The notes: a model not told the origin generated them from the sequence alone. A stretch of 64,000 nucleotides of DNA from CAVRCA01 sp965218045 (GCA_965218045.1 CBDCJX010000001.1:62001-126000), one strand, 5' to 3'; positions 1 through 9,208 are shown, counted from the stretch's first letter. Program-made: numbers and translations.

Positions 1-730
1 AGGTGGCGTGCAAGTGGCGCCACTGCCGACTGGAGCCGCGAAAGCCCATGGCAAAGAAGCCGTAGATCATCTGCTTGGGGCGGGTGTGCGCGCGGTCGCG
101 CACGCTGGCGAGATCCGGCAGCAGGCCGATGTACCAGAACATCGCCGAGCTCAGCACGTAAGTGTAGAGCGCCCAGAAATCCCACAGCAGCGGGCTGCGG
201 AACTGCGGCCATAGCCCCATCGTGTTCGGATAGAAGAACAGCCAGTACGCGAACCACGGCCGCCCGAGATGCAGGATCGGATAGACGCCGGCCGCAGCGG
301 CGCCGAACAGCATCATCGATTCCGCGATCCGATTGATCGAGGTTCGCCACTCGACACCGACCAGAAAGAACAGCGCCGAGATGAACGTCCCGCCCGAGGC
401 GACGGCGATCCACCAGACATAGCTCAGGATCGCGAAACCCCAGGCGACCGGCCAGTCGATGCCCCAAATCCCGACCCCGGCCCAGAACAGGTAGAGGATC
501 GAAATCACCAGCAGCCCGAACAGCGCGAAGCTGGGGACGAATGCGATCCACCACCACAGAAAGGCGCGCTCGCGCAGCACCAGGGCGCAGACGCGGTCGG
601 TCATCGAGCCCATCGTGACCCCGGGCAGCAACACCGGGTCATCGGCACGCGGCGCCGGGTTGGCGGGTCGGCGCAGCCGCCGCAGCCGGGCCTCCAGCGG
701 TAGCTCGGTCGCGATCTGGCTCTTGCTCAT
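1..730 (-). CDS. actC: ActC, NrfD/PsrC-like membrane quinol-oxidising subunit of alternative complex III (partial, 3' end outside window)
   Basis: The reading frame opens with ATG at 728-730 and runs leftward off the window without a stop, giving 243 visible codons. After a charged, Arg-rich N-terminus of about 35 residues the translation shows at least four strongly hydrophobic segments, including Trp-rich helices near residues 47-75 and 80-110, as expected for the NrfD/PsrC family that oxidises quinol in the inner membrane. The ATG overlaps the TGA stop of actB in an ATGA arrangement, implying translational coupling. The order actA-actB-actC is that of alternative complex III, which replaces cytochrome bc1 and hands electrons to a terminal oxidase. 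The downstream act genes would lie beyond position 1. Confidence 0.85.
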   Translation of the reverse strand, partial: MSKSQIATELPLEARLRRLRRPANPAPRADDPVLLPGVTMGSMTDRVCALVLRERAFLWWWIAFVPSFALFGLLVISILYLFWAGVGIWGIDWPVAWGFAILSYVWWIAVASGGTFISALFFLVGVEWRTSINRIAESMMLFGAAAAGVYPILHLGRPWFAYWLFFYPNTMGLWPQFRSPLLWDFWALYTYVLSSAMFWYIGLLPDLASVRDRAHTRPKQMIYGFFAMGFRGSSRQWRHLHAT

Positions 731-3606
731 GCGCCGCGCTTGTCGAGTGCCGGGTTGAGATTGCGGATACGCGCCTCGTACGTCACGCGCGGATGGGTAT
801 TCTGGTCTTCTAGCACCGGGTAGTCGAGCGGACTCTGCTTGCGCTGCCCTACCGCGCTGTTCTCGTCGGCGAGGTTGCCGAAGGTGATCGCCTGGGTTGG
901 GCACGCGGCCTGGCACGCGGTGCGCACCTTGCTGCTGGCGCCGCTGTCGCCGCGATCGGTCGCGATGCGCGCCTCGGCGATGCGTTGCAGGCAGAAGGTG
1001 CACTTCTCCATCACGCCGCGCGCGCGCACCGACACGTCGGGGTTCCACGACTCAGGCGGACGATCCTGCTTGTGGGCGAACGCGAAATAGTTGAACCGGC
1101 GGACCTTGTAGGGGCAGTTGTTGGAGCAGAAACGGGTGCCGACGCAACGGTTGTAGACCATCACGTTGAGCCCCTCGGAATCGTGCACCGTGGCGCCGAC
1201 CGGGCAGACGATCTCGCACGGCGCCTGCTCGCATTGCATGCACAGCATAGGCTGGAAAAAACTGTCCGGCGCGTCCGGCGTCCCCTCGTAGTAGCGGTCG
1301 ATGCGTAGCCAGTGCATTTCGCGCTCGCGCAACACCTCGGCCTTGCCGACCACCGGCACGTTATTCTCCGCCTGGCAGGCGACAACACAGGCGTTGCAAC
1401 CAATGCAGCTGTTGAGATCGATGCTCATCCCCCACGCGGCGGGGCCGGGCGGGATGCGGCGATACAGATGCGGGTTCGACGCATCCCCTTGCAGGAAATC
1501 CGGTTGCTGGTGAAACTGATCGAGCGTGCCGTGGCGGACATGCGGGCTGGGGTCCTCGAACAGCACCCCGTGATGTTCGGTGCTGGCGAGACGGTCGTTG
1601 CCGCGCAGCTTGCGCAGCTCGGCCACCCCGGGCCAGCCGATCAGGGGATAGAAGTCGAACCCGTTGCTCTCGTCCGCCGCGTCCCCGCCCACGCGACGCC
1701 CGAAGCCGAGCGGAGCAACCACGCAATCCGCCGCCTGACCGGGCTGGACCCAGACCGGGACGGCAAGCCGTGCCGGTCCGATAGCGAGCTCCACACGGTC
1801 GCCGTTCGCCAAGCCGAGCTCGCGTGCCAGCGCGGGGGCGATCAGCAGCGGATTGTCCCAGGTGAGCTTGGTGAACGGTCGCGGCATCTCCAGCAGCCAG
1901 GGGTTGTTGGCGAAGCGTCCGTCCCAGACATGCGGATCGGGGCGGAACAGCACGGTCAGCTTGGCCGCCGGCTTGGCGGGGATCGCGGCTCGCGCCGCCT
2001 CGGGCCGTAGCGCCGCGTCGATGGGCCGGCTGGCGCTGTCGGCAACAACGCCACTGGCGAGCGCCTCGTGCCACGCCTCGGCGCTCCGCTTGCCCCACAC
2101 GGCGTCCCAGGTGGCGCGCACCGCCTCCTGCGCGGTCACCGGCCGCGCGTCGGCGAACAGCGCCAGCAGCTCGTGCGGGCTGGTCCCGCCGTATAGCGGC
2201 AGCGCCTGCGGCTGCATCACGCTGGCGCTGCCGTCGAACGCGCGGGCGTCGCTCCAATCCTCCCACGCATGCGTCATCGGCACGAACCAGGTGGTCGCCC
2301 GCGCGGTCTCGTCGGCGGCGCGCGCCAAGGTCATGCTGAACCGCACCTTGCGCAGTGCCGCGCCAAATCCCAGCGCGCCGGGCGCGGCGTAGACTGGGTT
2401 GCTGTCGAGGATCAGCAAGGTCTCGACCTGCCCGGCCTGCATCGCCTCGACCAGCTCGGGTAGCGAGCCGGCCTGATCGGGATGCCCGTGCTCGACCGGC
2501 TCGACCAGATCGTAGGTTGCGCCGCGTCCGCCGAGCGCTTCGTTGATGGCATGGATCAGCGCGTGAGCTTGCGCCGGCTGATCCGGCCCGGCATGCACGA
2601 AGGCGCGCCCGCGCGCGGCGCGGAGGTCGTCGATCACCGGGCCGAGCCAGGCGGGTGCGTCGGCTGGCGCGGCGTCTTGCAGCACGGACGCGGCGAGCGC
2701 CACCAGGATCGCGTGCATCTCGCCCGGCCCGGCGATGAAGCGGTGATCGGCGGTGGCGCCGATCAGGGTCGGCGTCGGCTCAACGGCGTACAGCCGGCTC
2801 ATCGTCGCGGTGCGCGTCGGGTTGCGTCGCGCGGCAAGATCGCGGGCGAAGCGAAGATGCCCGGGCGCCGAGCTCACCAGGTCGCTGTCCAGCGCCAGGA
2901 TCATGTCGGCCCGATCGAGATGCGGCACTAGCGTCACTGGCCGGCCATATGCGAGGCGCGCGCCCTCCCGCACGGTGTCGCGCGAGACCGGGTCCCAGCG
3001 GTGCCAGCGTGCCTCGGGATAGCGGGCGAGCAGCGCGTCGATCTGTCGCCCCAGGGTGGGCGAGGTAACGGTGCCGGTCAGGATACGAAAGCCGGCGCCA
3101 CGATTCGCCGCTAGCAGGCCCCGCACTCCAGTCAACGCGGTTTGCAATTGTTGGCGCGTGGTCGGCACGCCATCCACGCTCAACGCGGCCTGCCGATGCG
3201 GGTCGTAAAAATCCAGCACCATTGCCTGCGCGAACGCATCCGTGGCACCCAGGCTGGCCGGGTGAAGCGGGTTGCCCTCGACCTTGATCGGCCGGCCCAT
3301 CCAGTGCTTGACGACGATCCCCGAGGCGTAGCCGTCGATCACGTTCGCCGTGCTGTAGAAGTTGGGGATCGAGGGGATGATCTCCGGCGGCACGCGCACC
3401 GCCGGGATCAGCACGCCGCTCGGCGCGCCCGGGTCGCACCCGGCGAGGCCGGCGAGCGCGAACGAGGCCGCCATCAGCCGCAACACGCGCCGCCGATCGA
3501 CCGGCGAGGCGAGCGATTCGGCGAGCCCGGGGAACTCCTGCGCGGCGCGGGCGAGGAATGCCGGGTCCTGTTCCAGATGATCGAGGCTGCGCCATTGTCG
3601 GGTCAT
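727..3606 (-). CDS. actB: ActB, molybdopterin-oxidoreductase-like/4Fe-4S ferredoxin fusion subunit of alternative complex III
   Basis: This 959-residue protein joins a molybdopterin-oxidoreductase-type domain to a C-terminal iron-sulphur domain. Near residues 38-57 it has a Tat-like stretch (RRRVLRLMAAS) ending in a Cys, a variant signal typical of ActB. The C-terminal third carries four ferredoxin Cys groups: CIGCNACVVAC near 734, CMQCEQAPCEIVCP near 789, CVGTRFCSNNCP near 820, and CTFC (near 867) with CQAACP (near 896). In this family the large domain is thought not to bind molybdenum and the clusters carry electrons. I chose the ATG at 3606 because it overlaps the TGA of actA (ATGA); an ATG three codons upstream also exists. 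It acts at the periplasmic face with ActA and ActC. Confidence 0.93.
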   Translation of the reverse strand: MTRQWRSLDHLEQDPAFLARAAQEFPGLAESLASPVDRRRVLRLMAASFALAGLAGCDPGAPSGVLIPAVRVPPEIIPSIPNFYSTANVIDGYASGIVVKHWMGRPIKVEGNPLHPASLGATDAFAQAMVLDFYDPHRQAALSVDGVPTTRQQLQTALTGVRGLLAANRGAGFRILTGTVTSPTLGRQIDALLARYPEARWHRWDPVSRDTVREGARLAYGRPVTLVPHLDRADMILALDSDLVSSAPGHLRFARDLAARRNPTRTATMSRLYAVEPTPTLIGATADHRFIAGPGEMHAILVALAASVLQDAAPADAPAWLGPVIDDLRAARGRAFVHAGPDQPAQAHALIHAINEALGGRGATYDLVEPVEHGHPDQAGSLPELVEAMQAGQVETLLILDSNPVYAAPGALGFGAALRKVRFSMTLARAADETARATTWFVPMTHAWEDWSDARAFDGSASVMQPQALPLYGGTSPHELLALFADARPVTAQEAVRATWDAVWGKRSAEAWHEALASGVVADSASRPIDAALRPEAARAAIPAKPAAKLTVLFRPDPHVWDGRFANNPWLLEMPRPFTKLTWDNPLLIAPALARELGLANGDRVELAIGPARLAVPVWVQPGQAADCVVAPLGFGRRVGGDAADESNGFDFYPLIGWPGVAELRKLRGNDRLASTEHHGVLFEDPSPHVRHGTLDQFHQQPDFLQGDASNPHLYRRIPPGPAAWGMSIDLNSCIGCNACVVACQAENNVPVVGKAEVLREREMHWLRIDRYYEGTPDAPDSFFQPMLCMQCEQAPCEIVCPVGATVHDSEGLNVMVYNRCVGTRFCSNNCPYKVRRFNYFAFAHKQDRPPESWNPDVSVRARGVMEKCTFCLQRIAEARIATDRGDSGASSKVRTACQAACPTQAITFGNLADENSAVGQRKQSPLDYPVLEDQNTHPRVTYEARIRNLNPALDKRGA

Positions 3607-4256
3607 CGATGGCATATGGAGCAGTCCGTCAGTTTACGGTTCGGCAGGTTATACTCTTGCAGCAACGCGGCCGGCGATGGCGTCGACGCCATGCGGTGCC
3701 ATTCCGTATTGAATATCTCGCTCTGCGGGCGGAGGTTGGGACCGGGATTGCTGTGACAACTGATGCAGAAGCCCATCGTGAAGGTGGCCTGCTTCGACGT
3801 CAGCGGCATCCGATCCATCGCTCCATGACAGCTTGAGCAGCCCACGCCCTTGGCGATGTGAATGCTGTGATTGAAGTAGACGTAGTCGGGCAAGTTGTTC
3901 ACTCGGTGCCACACGATCGGCTGATCTTTCGCCAGGCTGTCGCGCACCGGTGCCAGCAACGCCGCGTTGGTCCAGATCTGCGAATGGCAGGTCATGCACG
4001 TATAGGTGGGCGGCAGCCCGGCGTTTGACGCCACTTCGACCGAGGTGTGGCAGAACCGGCAATCGATCCCGAGCCCGGCAACGTGGTGCTGATGGCTGAA
4101 CGGCACCGGCTGCTCCACCGTCCAGCCCACGTGCCGCGCGTAGTCGGTGCGCGGATAGCCCCACCACCACGCGAGACCCGCCGCCGTCACACCGGCCAAG
4201 GCCAGCAGCACGAGCTTGGCAACGAGGTTGTGAGCGGGTCGGAAAATGGCGGCCAT
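3603..4256 (-). CDS. actA: ActA, membrane-anchored pentaheme c-type cytochrome of alternative complex III
   Basis: This 217-residue protein has one N-terminal membrane anchor (about residues 10-32) and five CxxCH haem-attachment motifs (CRFCH, CMTCH, CSSCH, CISCH, CSICH), matching the pentaheme ActA subunit that passes electrons from ActB towards a cytochrome c or oxidase. The frame extends 52 codons further upstream, but the ATG at 4256 is preceded by a GGTGGGG-like ribosome site and starts just before the anchor, so I prefer it. The stop overlaps the actB start in ATGA. It is the first gene of the leftward act operon, divergent from the MetE-like gene across 145 bp that must hold both promoters. 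Confidence 0.92.
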   Translation of the reverse strand: MAAIFRPAHNLVAKLVLLALAGVTAAGLAWWWGYPRTDYARHVGWTVEQPVPFSHQHHVAGLGIDCRFCHTSVEVASNAGLPPTYTCMTCHSQIWTNAALLAPVRDSLAKDQPIVWHRVNNLPDYVYFNHSIHIAKGVGCSSCHGAMDRMPLTSKQATFTMGFCISCHSNPGPNLRPQSEIFNTEWHRMASTPSPAALLQEYNLPNRKLTDCSICHR

Positions 4257-4401
4257 GGCGCCCCACCCGTGACACACAACACGCCTTTGCCGCCATCCGG
4301 GTTTTGCGGTGCTCGCGTGAACGTTAGTGGGTTCGCGACTTTGACGCCCGCGCGGCGGTGCGGGAAATTGCCGCCAAGCCGCCAGCAGGAGGAGAACGGC
4401 A

Positions 4402-5547
4402 ATGTCCAGCACAACAACCCAGGCGGGCGGCGACCAAGCGCGCAGCCGCCCGCCGTTCCGTGCCGATCACGTCGGCAGCCTGCTGCGACCCAAGGAGTTG
4501 CAGGCGGCGCGCGCCGACTGCAAGGCGGGCAAGCTCTCGCAAGAGGCGCTGCGCGTGGTCGAGGACAAGTGCGTCGGCGCGGCGATCCGGCGTCAAGCGG
4601 AGATCGGACTGCGCGCCGTGACCGATGGCGAGTATCGCCGCGCCTACTGGCACTACGATTTCGTCGCCGGTCTCGACGGGGTGGAGATCTACGAGCCCGA
4701 GCAGAAAATCATGTTCAAGGGGGCGATGCCGCTGCCGCATGCGTTGCGCGTCGTCGACCGGGTCGGCTGGTCGCGGCCGGTGATGATCGATGATTTTCAA
4801 TTTGTCGCGGAGCACGCCTCGGGCGAGGTGGCGAAACAGACCATCCCGTCGCCGAGCGTGGTGCATTTCCGCGCCGGCCGTCGCGGCATCGACAAGGCGA
4901 CCTATCCGGATCTCGAACCGTTCTTCGCCGATCTCGGGAGTGCCTACCAAAGCGCGGTGGGCGCCTTCGCCGCCGCCGGCTGCCGCTACTTGCAGCTCGA
5001 CGAAGTGAACATCGCCTATCTCTGCGACCCCGAGCAGATCGCCAACCTCAAGGCGCGCGGCGAGCACGTCGAGGACTTGCTGCGCGTCTACGCCGAGATG
5101 CTGAACACCGCGATCAGCGGACGCGGCACCGACATGACGATCAGCATGCACCTCTGTCGCGGCAATTTCCGGTCCACCTGGGTGGCCTCGGGCGGCTACG
5201 AGCCGGTGGCGGAGGTGCTGTTCAACCAGATCAACGCCGACGCCTATTTCATGGAATATGATACCGATCGCGCCGGCGGCTTCGAGCCGCTGCGCTTCGT
5301 GCCGCGCGGCGAGAAAATCGTCGTGCTCGGCCTCGTCACCAGCAAGACCGGCGAGCTGGAGAGCAAGGACGAGCTCAAGCGGCGCATCGACGAAGCGGCG
5401 AAATACCTGCCGCTGGAGCAGCTCGCGCTGAGCCCGCAATGCGGTTTCGCCAGCACCGAGCAGGGCAACCTGCTCACCGAGGAGCAGCAATGGGCCAAGC
5501 TGCGGCTATGCGTCGAGGTGGCGCGCGAGGTCTGGGGTGGTGTGTAG
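4402..5547 (+). CDS. Cobalamin-independent methionine synthase family protein (MetE C-terminal-like)
   Basis: A 381-residue single-domain member of the UROD/MetE-like superfamily. It begins with a RADHVGSLLRP motif typical of short MetE relatives, and the zinc ligands can be followed: the HxC pair in SMHLCRGN and the late Cys in LSPQCGFAS. Full MetE has two such barrels (about 750 residues); this is the short form usually annotated as 5-methyltetrahydropteroyltriglutamate-homocysteine methyltransferase, although several short relatives act on other methyl donors or thiols. A strong ribosome site (AGGAGGAG at about 4387-4394) fixes the ATG. The true substrate is not readable from sequence. Confidence 0.85.
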   Translation: MSSTTTQAGGDQARSRPPFRADHVGSLLRPKELQAARADCKAGKLSQEALRVVEDKCVGAAIRRQAEIGLRAVTDGEYRRAYWHYDFVAGLDGVEIYEPEQKIMFKGAMPLPHALRVVDRVGWSRPVMIDDFQFVAEHASGEVAKQTIPSPSVVHFRAGRRGIDKATYPDLEPFFADLGSAYQSAVGAFAAAGCRYLQLDEVNIAYLCDPEQIANLKARGEHVEDLLRVYAEMLNTAISGRGTDMTISMHLCRGNFRSTWVASGGYEPVAEVLFNQINADAYFMEYDTDRAGGFEPLRFVPRGEKIVVLGLVTSKTGELESKDELKRRIDEAAKYLPLEQLALSPQCGFASTEQGNLLTEEQQWAKLRLCVEVAREVWGGV

Positions 5548-5655
5548 CCTCGTCAGCGGTGCGTCACGCGCGGCGAGCATCGCGATGAATGAGCATCTTG
5601 AGCGCGGTTCTGAATGTCCTCGCTGTCAGCGGCACCACCAGAGTGTAAGGTGAGA

Positions 5656-5966
5656 ATGCCCTGGCTTGTTCGGCCGGTTTGTTCGAGATCGGCTGGGCTG
5701 TCGGCCTCAAGTGTACCGAAGGCTTCACTCGCGTGTGGCCGACGTTCGGCACCGCCGCTTCCATGGTCATTAGCCTCGGCCTGCTCGGCTTGGCGTTGCG
5801 GACCCTACCTCTCGGTACGGCCTACGCGGTCTGGACCGGCGTTGGCACGGTTGGCACTGCAATCCTCGGGATGGCCCTGTTCGGCGAGTCGACCGAACCG
5901 GTCCGCTTGGCGTGCATTGGGCTCATTGTCCTCGGCATCGTCGGGTTGAAACTCGTCGGGCATTGA
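5656..5966 (+). pseudogene. SMR-family exporter (SugE/Gdx-like) with a frameshifted 5' end
   Basis: From about 5673 the translation is clearly a small multidrug resistance protein: AGLFEIGWAVGLK with the essential membrane Glu, then GTAYAVWTGVGTVG and a C-terminal GLIVLGIVGLKL. The normal family start (M-P-W-L then about four residues before A-G-L-F-E) is present as ATGCCCTGGCTT at 5656 behind an AAGGTGAG ribosome site. That ATG is out of frame with the body, however, and is about 7 bases too close, as if 7 nt had been deleted. The only in-frame starts are a TTG at 5679 or a CTG at 5661, either of which would give a shortened first helix. It could be a pseudogene, or a gene using the CTG. Guanidinium export is the known role of the SugE/Gdx subgroup. 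Confidence 0.6.
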
Positions 5967-5984
5967 GCCGCGCGCTTCCTGGCC

Positions 5985-6308
5985 TCACGCCACCGGCGGC
6001 AGATCGAGATGCTGCTCGACCCGGCGCAGGCGAGCGTCGATCTCGCTGATCAGTATGCCGTGGCCGAGCACGGAGGAGTGATACTCGGTCAACGCCTGGC
6101 GCAAGGTCGCGATCTGTCCGGCGAGGTCGTCGAGCTTGCGGCCGTGCTCGGAACGGAGCTCGGCAATCTCGCTGCGGAACTCGCTGCGCAGGCTGGCACC
6201 CATCGCCTGTATCTCGCCGCGCAGCTCAACGCGCATCGCCTCTTGCGCCTGCAGCACCCCCTGCAGCATGGCGACGATGCTGCCGAGGTCGGTGCCGTTG
6301 CCGCTCAT
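5985..6308 (-). CDS. Small coiled-coil protein of unknown function
   Basis: A 107-residue protein not assigned to a named family. It starts at an ATG overlapping the TGA of the upstream cupin gene (ATGA at 6305-6308), so it is translationally coupled to it. Residues about 10-95 have the heptad-like Ala/Leu/Glu/Arg pattern of a long amphipathic coiled coil, with repeats resembling LRSEFRSEIAELRSE. No signal peptide or membrane segment is visible. It is the last gene of the operon containing the RuBisCO-like protein. It could be a structural or partner protein, but nothing in the sequence states its role. Confidence 0.7.
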   Translation of the reverse strand: MSGNGTDLGSIVAMLQGVLQAQEAMRVELRGEIQAMGASLRSEFRSEIAELRSEHGRKLDDLAGQIATLRQALTEYHSSVLGHGILISEIDARLRRVEQHLDLPPVA

Positions 6309-6769
6309 CGCTCGCCCTTCAAGAAGCTGGCGATGTCCGGGTTCGCGGTCAGCGTGGCCAGCTCCGCCTCGCTCGGCAGACGCGGCTTGTCGCGTGCCGC
6401 ATTCACCATGCACAGAAAACCCATGGCCTCGCCCGCACTGGCGCGGAACTGATGCCAGGTCCAGGACGGGATGGTGACCAGGTCGTGCGGCCCGACCTCG
6501 CGTATCGCCTCGCCCAGCAGGCACTGCCCGTGGCCACGCAGGATCATCACCGCATGGACGTGCTCGTGTTGCTCCAGGGTGGAATGGCCGCCCGGCGCCA
6601 TCTCGAAATAGCGCAGCTCGCAGCCGAGCTTTTCCTCGGCGAACAGCACCTGGCGGGAGATCGCGCGGAACGGCGCCGAACCCTCCTCCTTGTACGGCAT
6701 TCGGGTGACGCCCTCCCACCGATAGTCGGGCTCGGCGGTGCGTAGCAGGCTCGGTTTCGTGGGTTCCAT
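6305..6769 (-). CDS. Single-domain cupin protein
   Basis: A 154-residue RmlC-like cupin. The metal-binding motif 1 is visible as GGHSTLEQHEHVH (HxH with a preceding Glu) and motif 2 as the later GPHDLVTIPSWTWHQF, whose His is the usual fourth ligand. It begins only 7 bp after the RuBisCO-like gene and overlaps the next gene by 4 bp, so the three form a tight cotranscribed set. In Rhodospirillum rubrum a RuBisCO-like isomerase works with a cupin methylsulfurylase in a 5'-methylthioadenosine salvage route. The pairing here is suggestive, but the enzyme cannot be assigned from sequence alone. Confidence 0.85.
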   Translation of the reverse strand: MEPTKPSLLRTAEPDYRWEGVTRMPYKEEGSAPFRAISRQVLFAEEKLGCELRYFEMAPGGHSTLEQHEHVHAVMILRGHGQCLLGEAIREVGPHDLVTIPSWTWHQFRASAGEAMGFLCMVNAARDKPRLPSEAELATLTANPDIASFLKGER

Positions 6770-6776
6770 GACGGGT

Positions 6777-7874
6777 CTACCGATACGAGTGGCAAGCGAC
6801 GGCGCGGGTGAAGGCCGCGGTCTCCTCGGTCAGCCGCTCGCGCGCGAGGAGCAGGCTGCCGCCGATCAGCAACATCGTCTCCGCACCATAGAAATCAAGC
6901 TGTTCCGCGACCCGCGCCAAGGTCATGCCCCCGGCGGGAACCGGCAGGCTGGGGTGCATGCCGTGCCAGGGCGCCCGCGCATTCTCCGCCAGGGTGCGGC
7001 AGGTTTCGGGCGAGTTGCCGAAACGGCCGCCATAGGTCGGGAAGATCACCGCGTCCGCGCCGAGCAGGCGGAACAGCTTGCCGATCAGCAGTTCGGGGGC
7101 GATGCGTGCCGCGCCGCCCAGCGTCGGATGCGCCAGAAAGGCGATGTCGGGATTCTCGGCGATGATGGTTTGCGCGTTGGCGAAGCCCGCCAGGCTCGGC
7201 GACAGCATCACCGTGTCGATCCCCTCCTGCCGCGCCAGTGCGAGTTGGCGCCGATGGGCGTCGAGATCGCCCGAGAGGTTGGGAACGTAGCGGGTCGGCC
7301 GCCCGGTGAGCCTTGCCGCGCGATGCACCGCCGCGGCGCACGCGACCACCCGCGCGGCGAAGGGCGCGCAACGCTGGTCAGCCAGCCCGTGATCGTCCTT
7401 GACGCAGTCGATCCCGCCTTGGGCGAACTGCTCGGCCAACGCGGCGAGCCGCTCCGGTGGTAGGCCAAGCGGCTTGATCGCTGAGCAGGTCAACGCGCGC
7501 TCAGCCGCCCCGGTTCGGGCGCGCAGCCCAGCGATGCCGTGGCGCGGACCGCTCCAGGCGAGCGGCTCGGGCACCGCGATGTCCACCAGCCGCACGTCGT
7601 CGTGCAGCGAGGTGTTGCCGAACAGCATGTTGAGAAGCTGCCCGGCATCGCCGCCCACCGTCGCCGGGGCGAGACCGACCTGAACCGCGAACAGCTCGTC
7701 GCCGCGAGGCTCCACCGCTTCGACCTGTCCGACGATATCGTCGAGGACGCGCTGGTCGGTGATCGCTTCGAGCGGCATCTCGACGCTCTGCTCGATCGCG
7801 ATCGCCCGGGCGCGCGCCTCGATCGCGGATGGTGACGAACGGACCTCGTAGGTGGCGAGGATGCGAGCGGACAT
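6777..7874 (-). CDS. RuBisCO-like protein (form IV-type large-subunit homologue)
   Basis: A 365-residue homologue of the RuBisCO large subunit, shorter than form II enzymes (about 460). The equivalents of the active-site segments are visible: SAIKPLGL at about 132-139 (Lys175 region), GGIDCVKDDHGLADQ at about 153-167 (the carbamylated-Lys segment), and glycine-rich phosphate-binding turns PAGGM and LIGG near the C-terminus. The canonical K-D-D-E is K-D-D-H here, and the loop-6 segment AVIFPTYGGRF lacks the catalytic Lys, so carboxylation is very unlikely. Form IV relatives act as enolases or isomerases in methionine salvage or as decarboxylases in branched-sugar-acid catabolism. A GTG lies one codon upstream of the chosen ATG. 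It sits between an ABC binding protein and a cupin. Confidence 0.85.
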   Translation of the reverse strand: MSARILATYEVRSSPSAIEARARAIAIEQSVEMPLEAITDQRVLDDIVGQVEAVEPRGDELFAVQVGLAPATVGGDAGQLLNMLFGNTSLHDDVRLVDIAVPEPLAWSGPRHGIAGLRARTGAAERALTCSAIKPLGLPPERLAALAEQFAQGGIDCVKDDHGLADQRCAPFAARVVACAAAVHRAARLTGRPTRYVPNLSGDLDAHRRQLALARQEGIDTVMLSPSLAGFANAQTIIAENPDIAFLAHPTLGGAARIAPELLIGKLFRLLGADAVIFPTYGGRFGNSPETCRTLAENARAPWHGMHPSLPVPAGGMTLARVAEQLDFYGAETMLLIGGSLLLARERLTEETAAFTRAVACHSYR

Positions 7875-7919
7875 CACAGCCGCGCGCTAGGCTTCAGGGT
7901 GCGTATCGCCGCACGATCC

Positions 7920-9158
7920 TCAGCTTCGCACCATCGGGCAATTGCCGTCGGCCAACGGCCGGAAAGCCTGGTCGGCCGGGATGGTCTGGACCAGCTTGTA
8001 ATAGTCCCACGGGTAGCGGCTCTCCTCGGGTGATTTCACCTGGAACAAATACATCGGATTGAGCTTGCGTCCATCGGCGCGGATGCTGCCGTGGCCGTAG
8101 ACGCTGTCCTCGACCGACATCGCCTTCATCTGCTCGATCACCGCCCTGCCCGACGCCCTGGCGCGATCGAGCCCCAGCGCCGCCACGGCCTTCAGGTAGT
8201 GCGTGGTCGCGGAGTAGTCCCCGGCCTGCAGCATGTTGGGCACCTTGCCCTCCATCAGCGGCGCGAAGCGTCGAGCAAACGCGCGGGTGCCGTCGTTCAT
8301 GTCCCAATACCACGCCTCCGAGAGCAGCAGTCCCTGCGCGGTGCGCAAGCCGATCCCGTGCACGTCGGGGATGGTCAGCAACAGGGCGGCGAGCCGGGTG
8401 CCCGACCGGCCGATGCCGAACTCCGCCGCCTGCTTGATGCAGTTCACCGTGTTCTCGCCGCTGTTGGCGAGCCCGATCGCCTTCGCGCCGCTGGCCTGGG
8501 CCTGGAGCAGAAAGCTCGAGAAGTCGGTGGTTTCCGGGAACGGGTGCAGCACGGTGCCGAGCACCTTGCCGCCGGCCGCCGTCACCGCGCGTCCGGTATC
8601 GCCGGCGAGCAGCTTGCCGAAGGTGTAGTCGGCAGCGATGAAGAACCAGGTATCGGCGCCCTGATGCACCAGCGCGGTACCCGTGCAGTTGCCGAGCGAC
8701 CAGGTGTCGTAGGTCCATTGCACGTGGTTGGGGCCGCAGGCCTTGCCGGTGAGGTCGGAGCTCGCCGGCGCGGTGAACACCACCGGCTTGTCCTTTTGAC
8801 GCGCCAGGGTGGCGATGGCGAGGGCCGCCGAGGAGTTGTTCACATTGGTGATGACATCGACGCCCTGCCGATCGAACCAGTCGCGCGCGATGCCTTGTGC
8901 AACATCCGGCTTGCTTTGGTAGTCGGCGGCGAACACCTCGACCCTGAGGCCAGGATGGGCGTGCATGAAATCCTCGGCGGCGAGCCGCGTCGCGGTGACC
9001 GAACCCTGCCCGGTGCCGTTCGAGTTGACGCCATTGAGATCGGTCAGGATGCCGACACGTATCGGCGCCGCCTCCGCTCGGGCGTGCCGCCTCCAGCCGC
9101 CGAGCGCGCCGACACCAGCACCGGCAAGCAGCGCTCGCCGCGCGATCCGGTACTTCAT
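7920..9158 (-). CDS. ABC-transporter substrate-binding protein, branched-chain amino-acid (LivK) type
   Basis: A periplasmic binding protein of about 412 residues in the Leu/Ile/Val/amide-binding family. The N-terminus has a Tat-like signal (RIARRALLAGAGVGALGG), followed by the mature-domain opening PIRVGILTDLNGV typical of this family. The ATG at 9158 follows a GGAGTGGGGGG ribosome site; a TTG two codons earlier is less likely. No permease or ATPase genes accompany it, so it must use transport partners encoded elsewhere. It is 46 bp downstream of a nitronate monooxygenase and 45 bp upstream of the RuBisCO-like gene, suggesting that its ligand feeds this operon. Such proteins often bind amides, ureas or aromatic acids rather than amino acids. 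Confidence 0.88.
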   Translation of the reverse strand: MKYRIARRALLAGAGVGALGGWRRHARAEAAPIRVGILTDLNGVNSNGTGQGSVTATRLAAEDFMHAHPGLRVEVFAADYQSKPDVAQGIARDWFDRQGVDVITNVNNSSAALAIATLARQKDKPVVFTAPASSDLTGKACGPNHVQWTYDTWSLGNCTGTALVHQGADTWFFIAADYTFGKLLAGDTGRAVTAAGGKVLGTVLHPFPETTDFSSFLLQAQASGAKAIGLANSGENTVNCIKQAAEFGIGRSGTRLAALLLTIPDVHGIGLRTAQGLLLSEAWYWDMNDGTRAFARRFAPLMEGKVPNMLQAGDYSATTHYLKAVAALGLDRARASGRAVIEQMKAMSVEDSVYGHGSIRADGRKLNPMYLFQVKSPEESRYPWDYYKLVQTIPADQAFRPLADGNCPMVRS

Positions 9159-9208
9159 TCCCAACCCCCCACTCCGATCTGGGGCCGATGCTAGAGGAGG
9201 TCGCCTGC

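Noticed and set aside
6777..7874. True RuBisCO carboxylase
   Set aside because: K-D-D-H instead of K-D-D-E and no loop-6 Lys; no Calvin-cycle genes in the window.
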